Of a DNA stretch of 64,000 bases, positions 44,311 to 54,995 are shown in pieces. The number at the start of each line of letters is the position of its first letter. Position 1 is the first letter of the stretch. The stretch is from Tribonema minus. Its lineage: Eukaryota > Sar > Xanthophyceae > Tribonematales > Tribonemataceae. The stretch is from assembly GCA_017506865.1 (NCBI GenBank), contig JAFCMP010000177.1, positions 52,491 through 116,490 of the forward strand. Reading direction: 5' to 3'. Under the pieces are notes generated by a model, which saw only the letters and a list, made by a program, of their open reading frames with translations, was not told the DNA's origin and searched no databases. Both the position numbers and the translations under genes were made by a program.

Positions 44311-47300
44311 ATGGCTGACCGATCTACAAAAGAGTGGGAAACCGACGAATACGCATCCGACCAGTTTGACTTTGGAGACGAGAAGAAGCCGAAGGACCAC
44401 AAGTGGCTTACTGTGCCGCTGGAGAGGCAGCTCCAGAGGCTCTTGGAGTTGCAGTGGCTGACGCTGCCGCATGAGACGCTGTTGAGCGCTGCAGGTGAGA
44501 TTGATGTGAGATTCTCAAGCGCCTAGGGTCAACCGAAAAACATTTCCACGGATTTGCATAGCACCCTCACCTAGTGCGGAATAGAGAGCACAACACCGGG
44601 TGAGGCAGTATTTCAACAGCGTGGGGCAAAATCATCAGCGGACACATCACGGCACACGTATTTTGAGCAAAACTTGAGAGAAGGTGGCGTCGACTTGCAG
44701 TTTGAGTGAGGCTGCGTTTTTGGGTCGTATTGCCACAATGACATGCTTTGGTGTCAGCTGTAGAACTGTGTTACCTGCTGATGCTGCTGCCACTGCCACT
44801 GGTTACTTGAGCTCAGGGTTGACATATACAGCCTATGCCGTACCAACCGTATATACCGTATGAGCGTACGTATGAGGCACGCCAGGACGAACATACGGAA
44901 TGGTGCTTGCAACAGGCAAGCGCAGCTGCAAGGCAGCACAGCCGGCACACAGAGCACATATGGTTGTACAATGACTGCATTCAGCAATCACGCAGGACAT
45001 GTAGTGTGCAGCTCGTGCAAGAAAACCAAGCCATGCTCGGCAACCGCACACAGCACTCACGCGAGCGCAAAAAAAGTCAGAAGTTCAAGCATGCGCAAAA
45101 AAAGTCAGAAGTTCAAGCATGCAGTTCATGTGATGTTGAATGTGAAGAAAAGGGTGACCGTATATTGCGTGCGGAAGTATGTAATAGCCTCTCAGGGCGG
45201 TATTCGTATATCACGAACGTATGACATAGCACGACCGTATTTGCCAACCCTGCTTGAGCTACATGATGCTGCCTCATCGTCAGACAGCTCCCCCCCCCCC
45301 CTTCCTCTGGCAGTAGGCTTCATCGCTTACTGCACAGACACCTAGCAGCAAGCGGCTGTGCGTGCAGCGGTTCCGCAGAGTATTCTCTTTGTTCGGCATA
45401 GTACATTGTTACCGGCAGTGCCATTTTGCAACCCCCTTTTTTGAGACATGGACATGGATGCACTCTAACACATTGCCAAAACAATCAGTGAGGTAGCTGG
45501 TAGAGGTGCTGCAATGACCTTAGCTGATAGCAGCATACCACACCGCAGAAATCGCCAACTCCACAGATTGTAAGTTTGCCGCCCAGCATATCAGGCTGCT
45601 AAAAAAATTAAAGGCTACACAGACTGACAGACTGATTTCTTCGCGCTGCGGACACAGTGATGCGCGTGCAAGTAAGGCAAACATTCGGCCTGCAGGCGGA
45701 TAGCGCTTCACTCTGCTGCTGTTGCTGCTGCTGCTGGTGCCTGCTGGCATGTATGTACATATGAGATGGGGGGCCGGGGGTCAGCCAGGCCATGGGGGTT
45801 GGGGGGAGGAGGGGGGGAGGCACTTGCAGGGGGTGGGTGATTGTCAATGACCACAGGCAGCCTGAGCATCATGCATGGTAGCCCACGTAGTCAGTGGCAG
45901 TAGCAGTAGCAAGGAGAGAATTATTTGGGGCAATCCCTGGATACTAAAAGGCACCACAGGACATTAATGCAATGATCAAGTTGAAGATTGCACAACCATT
46001 TGACCGAACATCAACAGTTCGCTTCAGCTCGCTCTGCGGATGATGGTGCAATCTTCAAACTTCAAATTGGACAAACTTGACTCGAGACGCTACTGTAATT
46101 GAAGTACAACTTCAAGTTGAAGTTTAACATCAACTGTCACGCTCAGTATTGACCATCATCTTCAATTTGAAGTTTGACGGTTGCATCACCGTCCGCACAG
46201 CATCCTGAAGCGAACTTTTGCTGTTCAGTCAAATGATTGTGCAATCTTCAACTCGATCATTGCATTAATGTCCTGTGGTGCCTTTTAGTATCCGGGGATT
46301 GCTCCAAAAAATTCTCTCCTAGCAGCAGCAGCAGCAGGCGTGCACATAGGTCGGGCACATCATGATGTCCATTGGCATATTGCCATGGAACGGGCGTCCC
46401 GTGTTCAGTCTCGTATGTGAGGGGCTGCACCAGGTCGTGCACTCCAAGGTTGGTGTGTGATGCCAACCCACACTGTGAGGGCCCAGAGTCCGAGGCGAGT
46501 GACTCGTCAAGGCGTGCATGAGTGTGCGCCGAGCGGTCTTCGATCAAAGAGTTCTTGATGCCCTTAATACACGATGTTTGTGGTGCAGGCACTGATATGA
46601 TAACACCTGTCAGATTACTCATGCATGAAGTCGTTAAACAGCGATAACTGGGATGCAAACAATGTTGAGATTTGAGTGCCGACGCACCACCCAGAAACTG
46701 AAACATGTAATCACTTCAGAGCTTTTGCCCTCAGCTAAACTTGCCGTACAGGTCGTCATTCTCATCCTTGATGCATCCGTGCTATCCAACTGCAGTCCTG
46801 GAGGGCGCAGCGGAGCAGCTGCATGTCGTCACGGCAGAGGTGGAAGCCTTGTGCGCTGCGGCAAACGCCATACCAGATTGCCTGAGCATCAAAGGTATGA
46901 CAGCGCTGCGTGCTACTGCGGCAACGCTGATGGAGCGTGTTGAGCATGTGACGCGCCTGTGTGCGGACCTCAAGCAGCGGCAACAGCAGCAGCAGGAGCA
47001 ACAAGGACTGCTGCCACAGCAGCAAGCTGACTCAGAGGCTCGTACTCCCCCTGCCGCAGTTGTGCTCAACGACAAACAGCTTCTAACGCATGTGCTGGGC
47101 TTTGTCGGGCCAAAGCTCTGGCTCTACATTGCGGGCGTCAGCAAAGTGTTCCGCGCACGCTACATGATTGCAGTCTTGGATGGGTGGCACAAGCCATACG
47201 CTGCTCCTGCAATGCTCTTCAAAACGCAATGTGCGAGGCTGCAGTGCAGTCACCAAGCACGCTCAGCATGGTGGCCAACCTCCGCGGTAGTGTCAGGCTG

Positions 47301-48341
47301 CTGCAGCTACACCGCGCGCGTAGTACTGTGGGCCGCATAGCCTCATTAGAGCTTCTTGATGTTGCTCAAACACAGACGTGCATGAGGATCGACCGCATAA
47401 TGCTGCTGGGGGCTGCTCCTACCGGCGATGAAGCCTTTGTCAACGAGCTGCTGAGACGTTGCAGACACCGCCCGGGCCGCGGCCTCACTGGCAGCGTTTG
47501 GGCTCGGTTTGGCATTGCAGCTGTGGGCTATTCCCACTGGCGTGCAGTGCTGCCGTGGCTTGCGCACAACGCCCACCGAAACTCCTGGCCAGGATGGTTC
47601 ACTGCGGCACTCTGTTGCTGAGCTGCCATGCTAGTACGGCTGGACGCGTTGCAATGGCTGCTCCATGACGGCGCACAACTATTCGGGCCATTAATGCCAG
47701 AGGTCAGCCGCTGTCTCTCTCGCATGCCTCTGTGTAGAATCGCCTTCACGTGCTTTCAGCCCTATCCAGGAGAAGTCCAGATGCTGACGCTGTTCGACAC
47801 GGCAGTGCATGCTGGCCACCTAGACATTGCAAAGTGGCTCTTCTCTCAGGGGCATACGTTCACAGCTGAATCAGCAAACATAGCCGCGGAGGAAGGCCAC
47901 CTAGAGGTGCTTCAGTGGTTGCGAACTATGACTGCCTGCGCTTTTGACACAGAGGAACTTGTTCAAATCACCTTAGACTCTATTCGCACCGTCAGTGTGC
48001 GTCAGCTTGCGTGGCTGCATGAGGTTGGTGAGCTAGGCTGGGCCAGTCCTGCGCATCGCACACAGCTTCTTGTTGGTGCCATTTCGTGGCACAGAGCAGA
48101 TGTGGCCCAGTGGTTACTACAAGAAGGAGCAGAGTGGCCAGAACACCCCAGCGCGCTCGTGAGAGCAAGGAAATGGGACAGTGCTGCTCTACTTCAGGCG
48201 ATCAGATTTGGTTGCCACTGGGGTGCCTGGCCACCACAGGCATGTGCCACTCTTCAGCAGGAGATCTATGATTCTGAAGAGGAAGAGTCTCAGTATGATG
48301 AGGTGCACCGGCTCGGCTGCCCTTGCGATTGCACAAAGTAA
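44311..48341 (+). pseudogene. Ankyrin-repeat protein with F-box-like segment, frameshift and nonsense codon
   Basis: Exon 1 is 44311-44494 (MADRSTKEWETDEYASDQFD...). The intron is 44495-46795 and exon 2 runs from 46796. The phase-1 junction is consistent (G + TC). Exon 2 encodes a helical, Q-rich linker, then an F-box-like helix (QLLTHVLGFVGPKLWLYIAG and VSKVFRARY), then ankyrin-type repeats (LDALQWLLHDGA, GHLDIAKWLFSQG, GHLEVLQWLR, ADVAQWLLQEGA). Two lesions interrupt it. The frame shifts near 47220-47235, and TGA at 47619-47621 lies in frame between two homologous halves (position AALCC*AAML). The frame then continues to the TAA at 48341. Ankyrin proteins of this layout are common in algae with unknown partners. 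Sequencing error at one lesion cannot be excluded; two make decay more likely. Confidence 0.7.
45912..46320. mobile_element. Foldback (long-TIR) element in the ankyrin gene intron
   Basis: About 115-bp terminal inverted repeats (45912 to about 46030 and about 46203-46320) begin AGGAGAGAATT and end AATTCTCTCCT, with roughly 90% identity by eye. The roughly 170-bp centre also contains shorter TTCAAGTTGAAG palindromes. There is no coding capacity. The flanks are GCAGTAGCA and AGCAGCAGC repeats, so a target duplication cannot be read clearly. Confidence 0.85.
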
Positions 48342-48681
48342 AAGTACCTGTGAGTTTGGCCGCCTCAACACGTGACAAAGTGTTGATGACGCCATGTGCC
48401 CGCCGTTGATTGTAGCGCGTTCGTTCAGTGAGCGGTGCTAAAATGCTTTGTTTCATGCTGAGCGAATGCTGTGTGCAGGTGTACCACAAATAAGCTGCTT
48501 TCTGCACCAGAGCTGTCATCACATGAAACATTGAAAAGCCGCTGCGGTTCCGATATTGCAATGCTGTTGCTGTCTGTGTCATTTGCGTCGCGCCTGCTCT
48601 GGATCTGCTGCTTATAATGACAGCCTGAGTTCCATTGCCTGCCTGCTGCTGGCATTTGTGTTCATTTAGGTTCACTTGAAA
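48342..48681. other. Short intergenic, no gene seen
   Basis: Follows the ankyrin stop and precedes the composite element. Nothing recognisable. Confidence 0.5.
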
Positions 48682-49627
48682 TGTGCGCCCAGGTGTTGTC
48701 GATGCAACGCATCTCGGTACCTGTACGACATTCCTGCTTCGAGTGCCAATGTGGGAACTGGGGTGCGCCAGTCTCCTGTGTGTGTGTATGCCGTGTGTGT
48801 AGCTACCAGTCGCTGTTGACTACCTGACCCGCTCCTACCTCGACCCAGCAATGACCCGTGTGCCGTGAGAAAGGGTGTGCCCCCTAACTCCCATAATAAC
48901 CCAAGTAGGCCACCATGGTTGGCAAGTACAAGCAGAGCAAGGCGCTAAGGCTTATAGCATGGTTTTACAGGTGTCGAAGTGATTAGCATGAAGCATCTGC
49001 AATGGCAGAATACGGCATAAAGCCAGTGTGGCAGAATATGGCTAAATAGCCCCCTCTAACCCAGGGGTCGCCTCACAACACACGCCCCCTGCATGGCGCA
49101 TCCACGCACAAGTGGTAAGCCATGTACAAGTTTGAGGCGCCCTGGCATCTATCAGCTACACTGTGGCTGCAAAGAACTTGAATACGTGCTGGCTGCACAC
49201 CCGACATGATGGCGCTATGCAGCTACCGCTACAGTACATATGTATGCGCCCCCAACATCATGGTGCTGCGCAGCATCTCCGTTGTATGCGCCCCCGACAT
49301 GATGGCACTGCGCAATTTGTCTCCCCCCCCAGCGCTTGTGTCACACGTGCTGAAAAATTGCGCATGACATTGTGCTAACAAAGCAAGAGGGTGGGCGGGT
49401 GGGTTTGTGCGCCCAGGTGTTGTCGATGCAACGCATCTCGGTACCTGTACGACATTCGCCCCCAGACACTACACTGCTGATGCTATCCAAGCAGTGTGGT
49501 GTCTAAAGCGTACAGGCCCAACAATGAACCTGCAAACACGCTACTGTGCACAGCCCACTACAACAATGGGCTGAGCGCTGCCATGTGCAATAGACACAGC
49601 TGAAAGCGCCCCCATGAGCGAAGCTAC

Positions 49628-50782
49628 TCAAGCTGCGCTGGTGAGACACATGGCGCATAAGAGAGCTGCTGCCGTCTGTGTCTCACAAATGTCAGCGCAA
49701 TATGCGCTAAGCACAGCCTGATTGCTGGTGGGAGACAGTGGTGTGCTAGTGTAAGCACCGCCGCGCATCTCCGCTGCGTCCGGCGGCTGCGCACCATCGC
49801 CACGCCTCTCCTTGCTTGAGCGCCGCCTGTGCAGCGCCTTATGCCGCGCCTGCCAGTCGCGGAGGCGCTGCTGCTCCTCGGGCGTGTGCGCCGCCCAGTA
49901 CTCCCGCCTCTTCTGCTGCCGCCGCGAGAGCGGCCGCCCAAAGCTGCGGCCTGCGGCGCGCATGCTGCGCCGTGCAGCGCTAATGCCGGCGCGCGGTCGC
50001 GCAGGCGCCGCTGCCGCCGCAGTCGCCGAGCTCGCCGCACCAGCGCCGCCGCCCTTGTAGCATGCGTCGCTACTGCCGCTGCGTGCTGATGTAAGCGCTG
50101 TAGACCGCGCAGTGCGCGCAGCCGAAGTGAAACGGGTGTGCGCGCCTCCATCGCGCGCGCGCCTGAATGGAAGCGCCGCCGCTGCTGGCGCTGAACATGC
50201 GGCTGAATCGCCGCTGCTGTCGTGCGCGCCCCTGTTGCAAGCGCGCACAGATGGAAGTGCCGCTGCTGCTGGCGCTGAAAGCGCAGCTGACACGTCACCG
50301 CTGTCATGCACGCCCTTGCCGCAAGCGCTTGTAGCTGAACGCGCTGGCATGTCACCGCTATGCGCGCCCCTGCCGCAAGCGCGCGCAGATGAAGGTGCCG
50401 CTGCTTCTGCCGCCGAAAGCGCAGCTGCTGACATGCCGCCGTTGCCGTGCGCGTCCTTCCTGCAAGCGCGCGTGGTGCGCACAGCTGAAGTGCGACGGCT
50501 GTCGTGCGCGCTCCCATTGCGCACGCGCACTGCTGAAACTGCCGCCGCTGCTGGTGCCGAGAGCGCAGCTGCAGTGCTGGTGCTGTCCTGCGCGCCCCCG
50601 TCGCCAGCGCACGTAGATGAAAGCGCTGCTGCTGCTGGCGTTGAAAGCGCGGCTGAGCTGCCGCTGCTGCCGTGTGCGCGCATGTCGCAAACGCGCACAG
50701 ATGGAAACGCCGCTGCTGTCGGCGCTGAAACCGCGGCTGACATGTCGCCGCTGCCGTGCGCGCGCCTGTCGCAAGCGCACAT
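49628..50782 (-). CDS. Alanine-rich tandem-repeat ORF in the composite element
   Basis: A 384-residue open frame of low complexity. The N-terminal two thirds are about eight or nine imperfect repeats of roughly 28 residues with the pattern RACxRGAHDSGDMSAALSAP followed by AAAALPSV, matching roughly 84-bp tandem DNA repeats. The C-terminus is basic (SRRQQKRREYWAAH, then TPEEQQRLRDWQARHKALH). A related repeat unit closes the plus-strand ORF at 52984-53628. I do not recognise the family. The open frame could be a by-product of GC-rich 84-bp repeats. Confidence 0.35.
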   Translation of the reverse strand: MCACDRRAHGSGDMSAAVSAPTAAAFPSVRVCDMRAHGSSGSSAALSTPAAAALSSTCAGDGGAQDSTSTAAALSAPAAAAVSAVRVRNGSAHDSRRTSAVRTTRACRKDAHGNGGMSAAALSAAEAAAPSSARACGRGAHSGDMPARSATSACGKGVHDSGDVSAALSAPAAAALPSVRACNRGAHDSSGDSAACSAPAAAALPFRRARDGGAHTRFTSAARTARSTALTSARSGSSDACYKGGGAGAASSATAAAAAPARPRAGISAARRSMRAAGRSFGRPLSRRQQKRREYWAAHTPEEQQRLRDWQARHKALHRRRSSKERRGDGAQPPDAAEMRGGAYTSTPLSPTSNQAVLSAYCADICETQTAAALLCAMCLTSAA

Positions 50783-51108
50783 AGATGGATGCGCCGCTGC
50801 TTCTGGCGCTGGGAGTGTGTTGTGAGGCGACCCCTGGGTTAGAGGGGGCTATTTAGCCATATTCTGCCACACTGGCTTTATGCCGTATTCTGCCATTGCA
50901 GATGCTTCATGCTAATCACTTCGACACCTGTAAAACCATGCTATAAGCCTTAGCGCCTTGCTCTGCTTGTACTTGCCAACCATGGTGGCCTACTTGGGTT
51001 GTTATGGGAGTTAGGGGGCACACCCTTTCTCACGGCACACGGGTCATTGCTGGGTCGAGGTAGGAGCGGGTCAGGTAGTCAACAGCGACTGGTAGCTACA
51101 CACACGGC

Positions 51109-52510
51109 TAGGGTTGGCAACACCGTATTCCGTAGATACACCGTATATCCGTATATACGCCGTATCTACGCCGTATGTCAATTTCTGGCGCGCCAAAATT
51201 CGTATTTTGCCGTATTTCCTTCTTTTAAATCACACAAAGCAGTGCAGCATGGCGGATGCCATCGATCCTGGCCCGGACCTGGCCAAGCAGGCCAGAGCAT
51301 TGTATCAAAAGCGTTGTGATCAAAAGCGCCAAGGTCAGGCGGGCTGGTGGGGGTCCTTCAGTGTCGAGCTGGACTCAGTGAAGCACGAGGTGCGGCTTGT
51401 TTGCTTTCGTTGTTCAGCCAAGCTAGGTGCCAGCAACCCTTCGCGCGCAGCGAACGACCATCTTAAGAGCAAGGCATGCCTCAGAGCGACTGCTGCCAGT
51501 GCAGCAGCTGCTGCTGCTGCCGAAGCAGCAGCCGCTGCTGCTGCTGCTGCTGGCGATGGCGAGGAGGAAGTAGAGGTGACTGGCACTAAACGCCACCGCG
51601 GTGCTGCTGGCATTACACCTTACATGGCTACATCAGGCCAGATAACTCAAGCACGGAACAGCCTTGCCCGCTTCTTCTACAAGTCCGGGGTAGCGTTCCA
51701 CCTGATTGAGCAGGAGGACTTGGTTGCAGCATTCGCTGCCCTTGGCGCCGACCTGCCTAACCGCAAAGCCTTGGCCGGGACAATGCTGAACAAGGAGCAC
51801 GACCGCGTCAGCCGCGACGTCTGGGAAGCGATCGATGCCTTGCACCTTGTCCAGCTTGCCAGCGATGGGTGGAGGCGCAAGCATTGCGGAGACGGCACTC
51901 CGCTGGTTAACCTTTGCGCACTGTTGCCAAAGGGCGGTTCCTACTTCGTGACAACGGAGCCAGCGCGAGGCATTTGCAAGAATGCGGAGTGGATCGAGGA
52001 GCTGCACATGCGGTGGGCGAAGAAGGCGTTCCACGTGACTGCATGTGCAACCGAGCGCAACTGGTCCCTGTGGGGCAATGTGTACCCTAAGTGCCGCAGC
52101 AGGCTTGCAGTTGAGCGTGGTGAGAAGCTAGTGTTCATTAAAGGCAATGATAAGGCTGCTGAGCGCAAGACAGATGAGGAAGTCATGCTTACAGTGATGG
52201 AGGCGGCGGAGGAAGAGGTTGTCAACATGTAACATGCAGATGGGGGGATGAAGGAGTAGGGCAATATCTACACTAGGCTAATTATGCACATACATGATGT
52301 TATTTTCAAGTGTGTTTGCTTGTGTGTATGTTTTACAAGTGTCTGGTTTAGCATGATTCACTTTTGAAGTTGAAGTTGAAGTTTAAATGCCTGTACTGGT
52401 GATATGCGTTTGTCAGATACGGTTTAGAAATACGTATATACGGAAAATACGGCAAAATACGGTATTTTATCAGTATATGGTTTTCAGAAATACGGATTTT
52501 GCCAACCCTA
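51109..52510 (+). mobile_element. hAT-superfamily element, internally deleted
   Basis: Terminal inverted repeats are TAGGGTTGGCAA at 51109 and TTGCCAACCCTA ending 52510. They are bracketed by perfect 8-bp target duplications CACACGGC (51101-51108 and 52511-52518). Eight-bp duplications and this type of terminus are hallmarks of hAT elements. The pre-insertion site is preserved in the other arm of the host inverted repeat (near 48789-48796 in reverse orientation), confirming a clean insertion. Subterminal GTATATACGG/ATACGG motifs are repeated at both ends. Confidence 0.92.
51249..52232 (+). CDS. hAT transposase derivative lacking the catalytic core
   Basis: A 327-residue frame from the ATG at 51249 to the TAA at 52232. 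It has a BED-like zinc finger (CFRCSAKLGASNPSRAANDHLKSKAC, C-x2-C...H...C), a poly-alanine stretch, a DUF659-like segment (LASDGWRRK and PLVNLCALLPKGGSYF), then at about 52015-52040 a direct jump to the hAT C-terminal dimerisation motif (FHVTACATERNWSLWGNVYP). The segment that normally carries the remaining catalytic acidic residues is absent, yet the frame is continuous. The protein should bind DNA and dimerise but not cut. Whether it is expressed is unknown. An upstream in-frame ATG (51114) lies inside the terminal repeat and is less likely the start. Confidence 0.8.
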   Translation: MADAIDPGPDLAKQARALYQKRCDQKRQGQAGWWGSFSVELDSVKHEVRLVCFRCSAKLGASNPSRAANDHLKSKACLRATAASAAAAAAAEAAAAAAAAAGDGEEEVEVTGTKRHRGAAGITPYMATSGQITQARNSLARFFYKSGVAFHLIEQEDLVAAFAALGADLPNRKALAGTMLNKEHDRVSRDVWEAIDALHLVQLASDGWRRKHCGDGTPLVNLCALLPKGGSYFVTTEPARGICKNAEWIEELHMRWAKKAFHVTACATERNWSLWGNVYPKCRSRLAVERGEKLVFIKGNDKAAERKTDEEVMLTVMEAAEEEVVNM

Positions 52511-52983
52511 CACACGGCATACACACACACAGGAGACTGGCGCACCCCAGTTCCCACATTGGCAACCGAAGCAGGAGCTAGAGCCTGTTCCAGCTTTCGC
52601 CGGTACGAGCAGGGGCGGAGGAGCGTCCGAGGTTTTCGGCTTATCTTGGAAAGCAGATTCCGCTTTGCCACAGCTCGCTGGATGAGGACCTTGTGCTAGT
52701 AAAGCGCAGTTGCCTCGCTCATCGAGCTTCCATAGTCGGCCTGGAGCTCTCCTGGTTGGCTCAGCTTCTCGTGGAGCTTCGCATTTTCAAAACAAGGGGC
52801 GTGCTTCTTCAAGTTCCCTTGCTCACAGCAGCACGAAGGAGTTCGGCTTCCCTCTGGCGGTCGCTGCTTTTCATTAGGAGTGGAGCCTTGCCGCTCATCT
52901 CTTGTTAGCAGCAGCTCGTCCTGCTCTCTACGTTACCTACAGCAGCAGCACAACAGCAACAGCACTGCTAACTCAGTAACAGC

Positions 52984-53628
52984 ATGGACGCCACCACCCT
53001 CAAGCTGCGCTCGAGAATGGAGGCGGGGGGGGAGAGTCTACCCTACCACTGTCACCTCCACGGCATGTTTCAACACAAGCGGCACGAGCATGTCGCTAAG
53101 CGTGCTCTGATCGAGTCACAACTTTGGGCGTGGGGAGAGCCGATGCTCGACGTACTGGATCTGGCCGGCTGCAGTGGCGTTTCTGTTACGGAGGTGCTGG
53201 GCATGCACGACTTCGAGCTGCACAGCAAGTTGCGCGAGGCAGCCACAGCTTTCAGGGAGACAAAGTATAGAGCATTACGGCTCGAGGCAGCTCTGGAAGC
53301 AGCATATAGCAAAAAAAAGCTGCTTCAGGCGCGGATTGCAGAGTTGGAGAGCAAGCTTCAGCAGGTTCAGCAACTGCTGCAGCGGGAGTTGGCGACGGTT
53401 TCAACGCAGGTTGAGCTGGCTCCGGTGTGCTCAGCGTCCACGCAGGTCGAGCTTGCGCCGGTTTGCTCGGTGTCGACGCAGGTACAGCTGCATGAGGCGC
53501 TCACCGCAGCACCAGCGGCGGCGCCTTCATCTACGCGCGCTGGCAACAAGGGCGCGCGCGGCGGCGGCGACATGTCAGCTGCACTTGTGCGCCCAGGTGT
53601 TGTCGATGCAACGCATCTCGGTACCTAA
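52984..53628 (+). CDS. Coiled-coil ORF in the composite element, unrecognised
   Basis: A 214-residue frame begins MDATTLKLRSRMEAGGE. Residues about 85-135 are predicted coiled coil (LEAALEAAYSKKKLLQARIA, then ELESKLQQVQQLLQREL). A duplicated STQVELAPVCS motif follows, then one alanine/glycine unit like those of the minus-strand ORF at 49628-50782. The last residues are encoded by the 50-bp terminal repeat. A histidine/cysteine patch YHCHLHGMFQHKRH near residues 21-34 could bind metal. No family is recognised. It could belong to the element or be captured host sequence. Confidence 0.4.
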   Translation: MDATTLKLRSRMEAGGESLPYHCHLHGMFQHKRHEHVAKRALIESQLWAWGEPMLDVLDLAGCSGVSVTEVLGMHDFELHSKLREAATAFRETKYRALRLEAALEAAYSKKKLLQARIAELESKLQQVQQLLQRELATVSTQVELAPVCSASTQVELAPVCSVSTQVQLHEALTAAPAAAPSSTRAGNKGARGGGDMSAALVRPGVVDATHLGT

Positions 53629-53677
53629 TGTCGTACAGGTACCGAGATGCGTTGCATCGACAACACCTGGGCGCACA
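53586..53677. repeat. 92-bp near-perfect palindrome at the right end of the composite element
   Basis: A direct copy of the element end (53586-53626) meets the inverted terminal copy (53627-53677) with only a few bases at the centre. It looks like two joined element ends and would extrude as a strong hairpin. Confidence 0.85.
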
Positions 53678-53832
53678 GAAAGCATGCTGCAGTGTTTGCT
53701 CGCATGTTTCAAGTGTCATGATCGAACACGCTTGAGCATGCATGCAGTGCATCCTTCAGGCGTATGTATGCCCATGCACAAGTCAGCACACCTTTAGATC
53801 TGTTTCATTGTCATTTGACGATTGCACTCATC

Positions 53833-54236
53833 CGTATGGACTTGTATTTATAAAGGCCCAAGGGAGGCCGGATTGCCTATGCAATCGAAAAGCTTGCGTC
53901 AACGCAGCAGCCTAGTCTGCGCTGTGCCCTAGGAGCTTGGACACCGGCGCTGCAACACAGCCCAGCATTCGTGCTCCGCGTGTGTACGCCATGACGTGCT
54001 CCGCCAACTCCCGCGCCAGCGATATGCTCAGCTCAATGAGGATCTGACGCTTAGCTAACCCGGCCTTGCGTAACACATCTACCTCCCCCCCCCCCCTGAG
54101 CACAGTGCTGAGTGCATTGCCAACTCCTTGACAAAAAGTCTTGTCTGCTTGCCCAGCCGTCCGTACGACTCCTGCACGTATGGCACAAAAGCCCAAGATG
54201 ACGTCAAGGTGCCGGTGTGGTGCTTGACCTTCGCGT
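53833..54236 (-). mobile_element. LINE-like element, copy 2, strongly 5'-truncated
   Basis: Matches the last roughly 400 bp of copy 1 (about 5428-5824): AKVKHHTGTLTSSWAFVPYV, ESYGRLGKQT and the C-terminus ending LLGHSAD, then the same 3' tail. A C-run length change near 54083-54092 shifts the frame relative to copy 1. Severe 5' truncation with an intact 3' end fits target-primed integration of LINE-type elements. Confidence 0.8.
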
Positions 54237-54995
54237 ACAACATTCGCATCGGCTGACCCTCGGCAATTAAGCCAAAGCACATGTAACAAAGATTGTGTGC
54301 GAGGACCATGGGCTGTGCTGCAAAATGAGGCCAGGGTTACCATGAGCTCTCAAAGTTGCAAATGCTCAGCTGCTCTACTTATCACGACACCACTTTCTTG
54401 TAAGGCTTCGGCTGCCTTGCCGTTTTCCTCCTCATGATTGTTACCATTGATGCTGCGACCCAATGCAAAGTGCAGAACAGCACTAGACCAGGGCAGGCTG
54501 GTATTGCAAAGAAGTGATTATTGTGCAGGTGCTTGTGCAAGCGGAGAAATAACCCTGAGTCAGGGGCGGAACAGTACCGGACTGGTGCTGGAACATGCAG
54601 TGGTGGACGAACAGGAGAAACTCCCAGAATGGAGAAACCTGTGTAGGTATGCATGCACATGCAAGTAGGGCCCGGGTATGTAGGTATCATACTCCGTCAC
54701 CCTCCCTCAGTACGAAGCCGTGTGCTGAAGTACTGAAATGCAAACATGAAGGTATGAGCCGGGTGTGCTCCTTCATGTGCAACGGTGTGCATGCTAACTG
54801 GTGTAGCAACCAGTATGGACTCTGAAAACTGGATTAGGCACCAGTGTGTACTGCAAGTGTAAACGGCGTGCCGCCGTGTGAAACTTGAGTGGGCGCCGCT
54901 TGATCCCTGCGGTGTTGACGAAGCTGATGGAAGCTGTCGTTGAAGTTGCTGTTGAAGCTGTAGTTGAAGCTTGACGTTGAAGCTGAAGTTGCCGC
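54237..54995. other. Intergenic or retrotransposon flank
   Basis: No gene recognised. The stretch 54920-54995 is rich in GTTGAAG units and lies just downstream (on the minus strand) of the copia pol stop. It might be part of that element, but no LTR could be identified. Confidence 0.45.

Larger units (their letters stand above)
48682..53677. mobile_element. 5.0-kb composite inverted-repeat element with nested hAT
   Basis: The ends are about 50-bp inverted repeats (48682-48732 and 53627-53677) starting TGTGCGCCCAGGTG and containing CAACGCATCTCGGTACC. Possible 4-bp target duplications GAAA lie at 48678-48681 and 53678-53681. Inside is a second, longer inverted repeat: about 48732-49086, repeated inverted at 50820-51108 plus 52511-52571. 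The right arm is split by a hAT insertion. An extra direct copy of the 50-bp end lies at 49406-49456, and a partial copy at 53586-53626 forms a palindrome with the right end. Two unrecognised, alanine-rich reading frames are carried. The superfamily is unknown. Confidence 0.75.
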
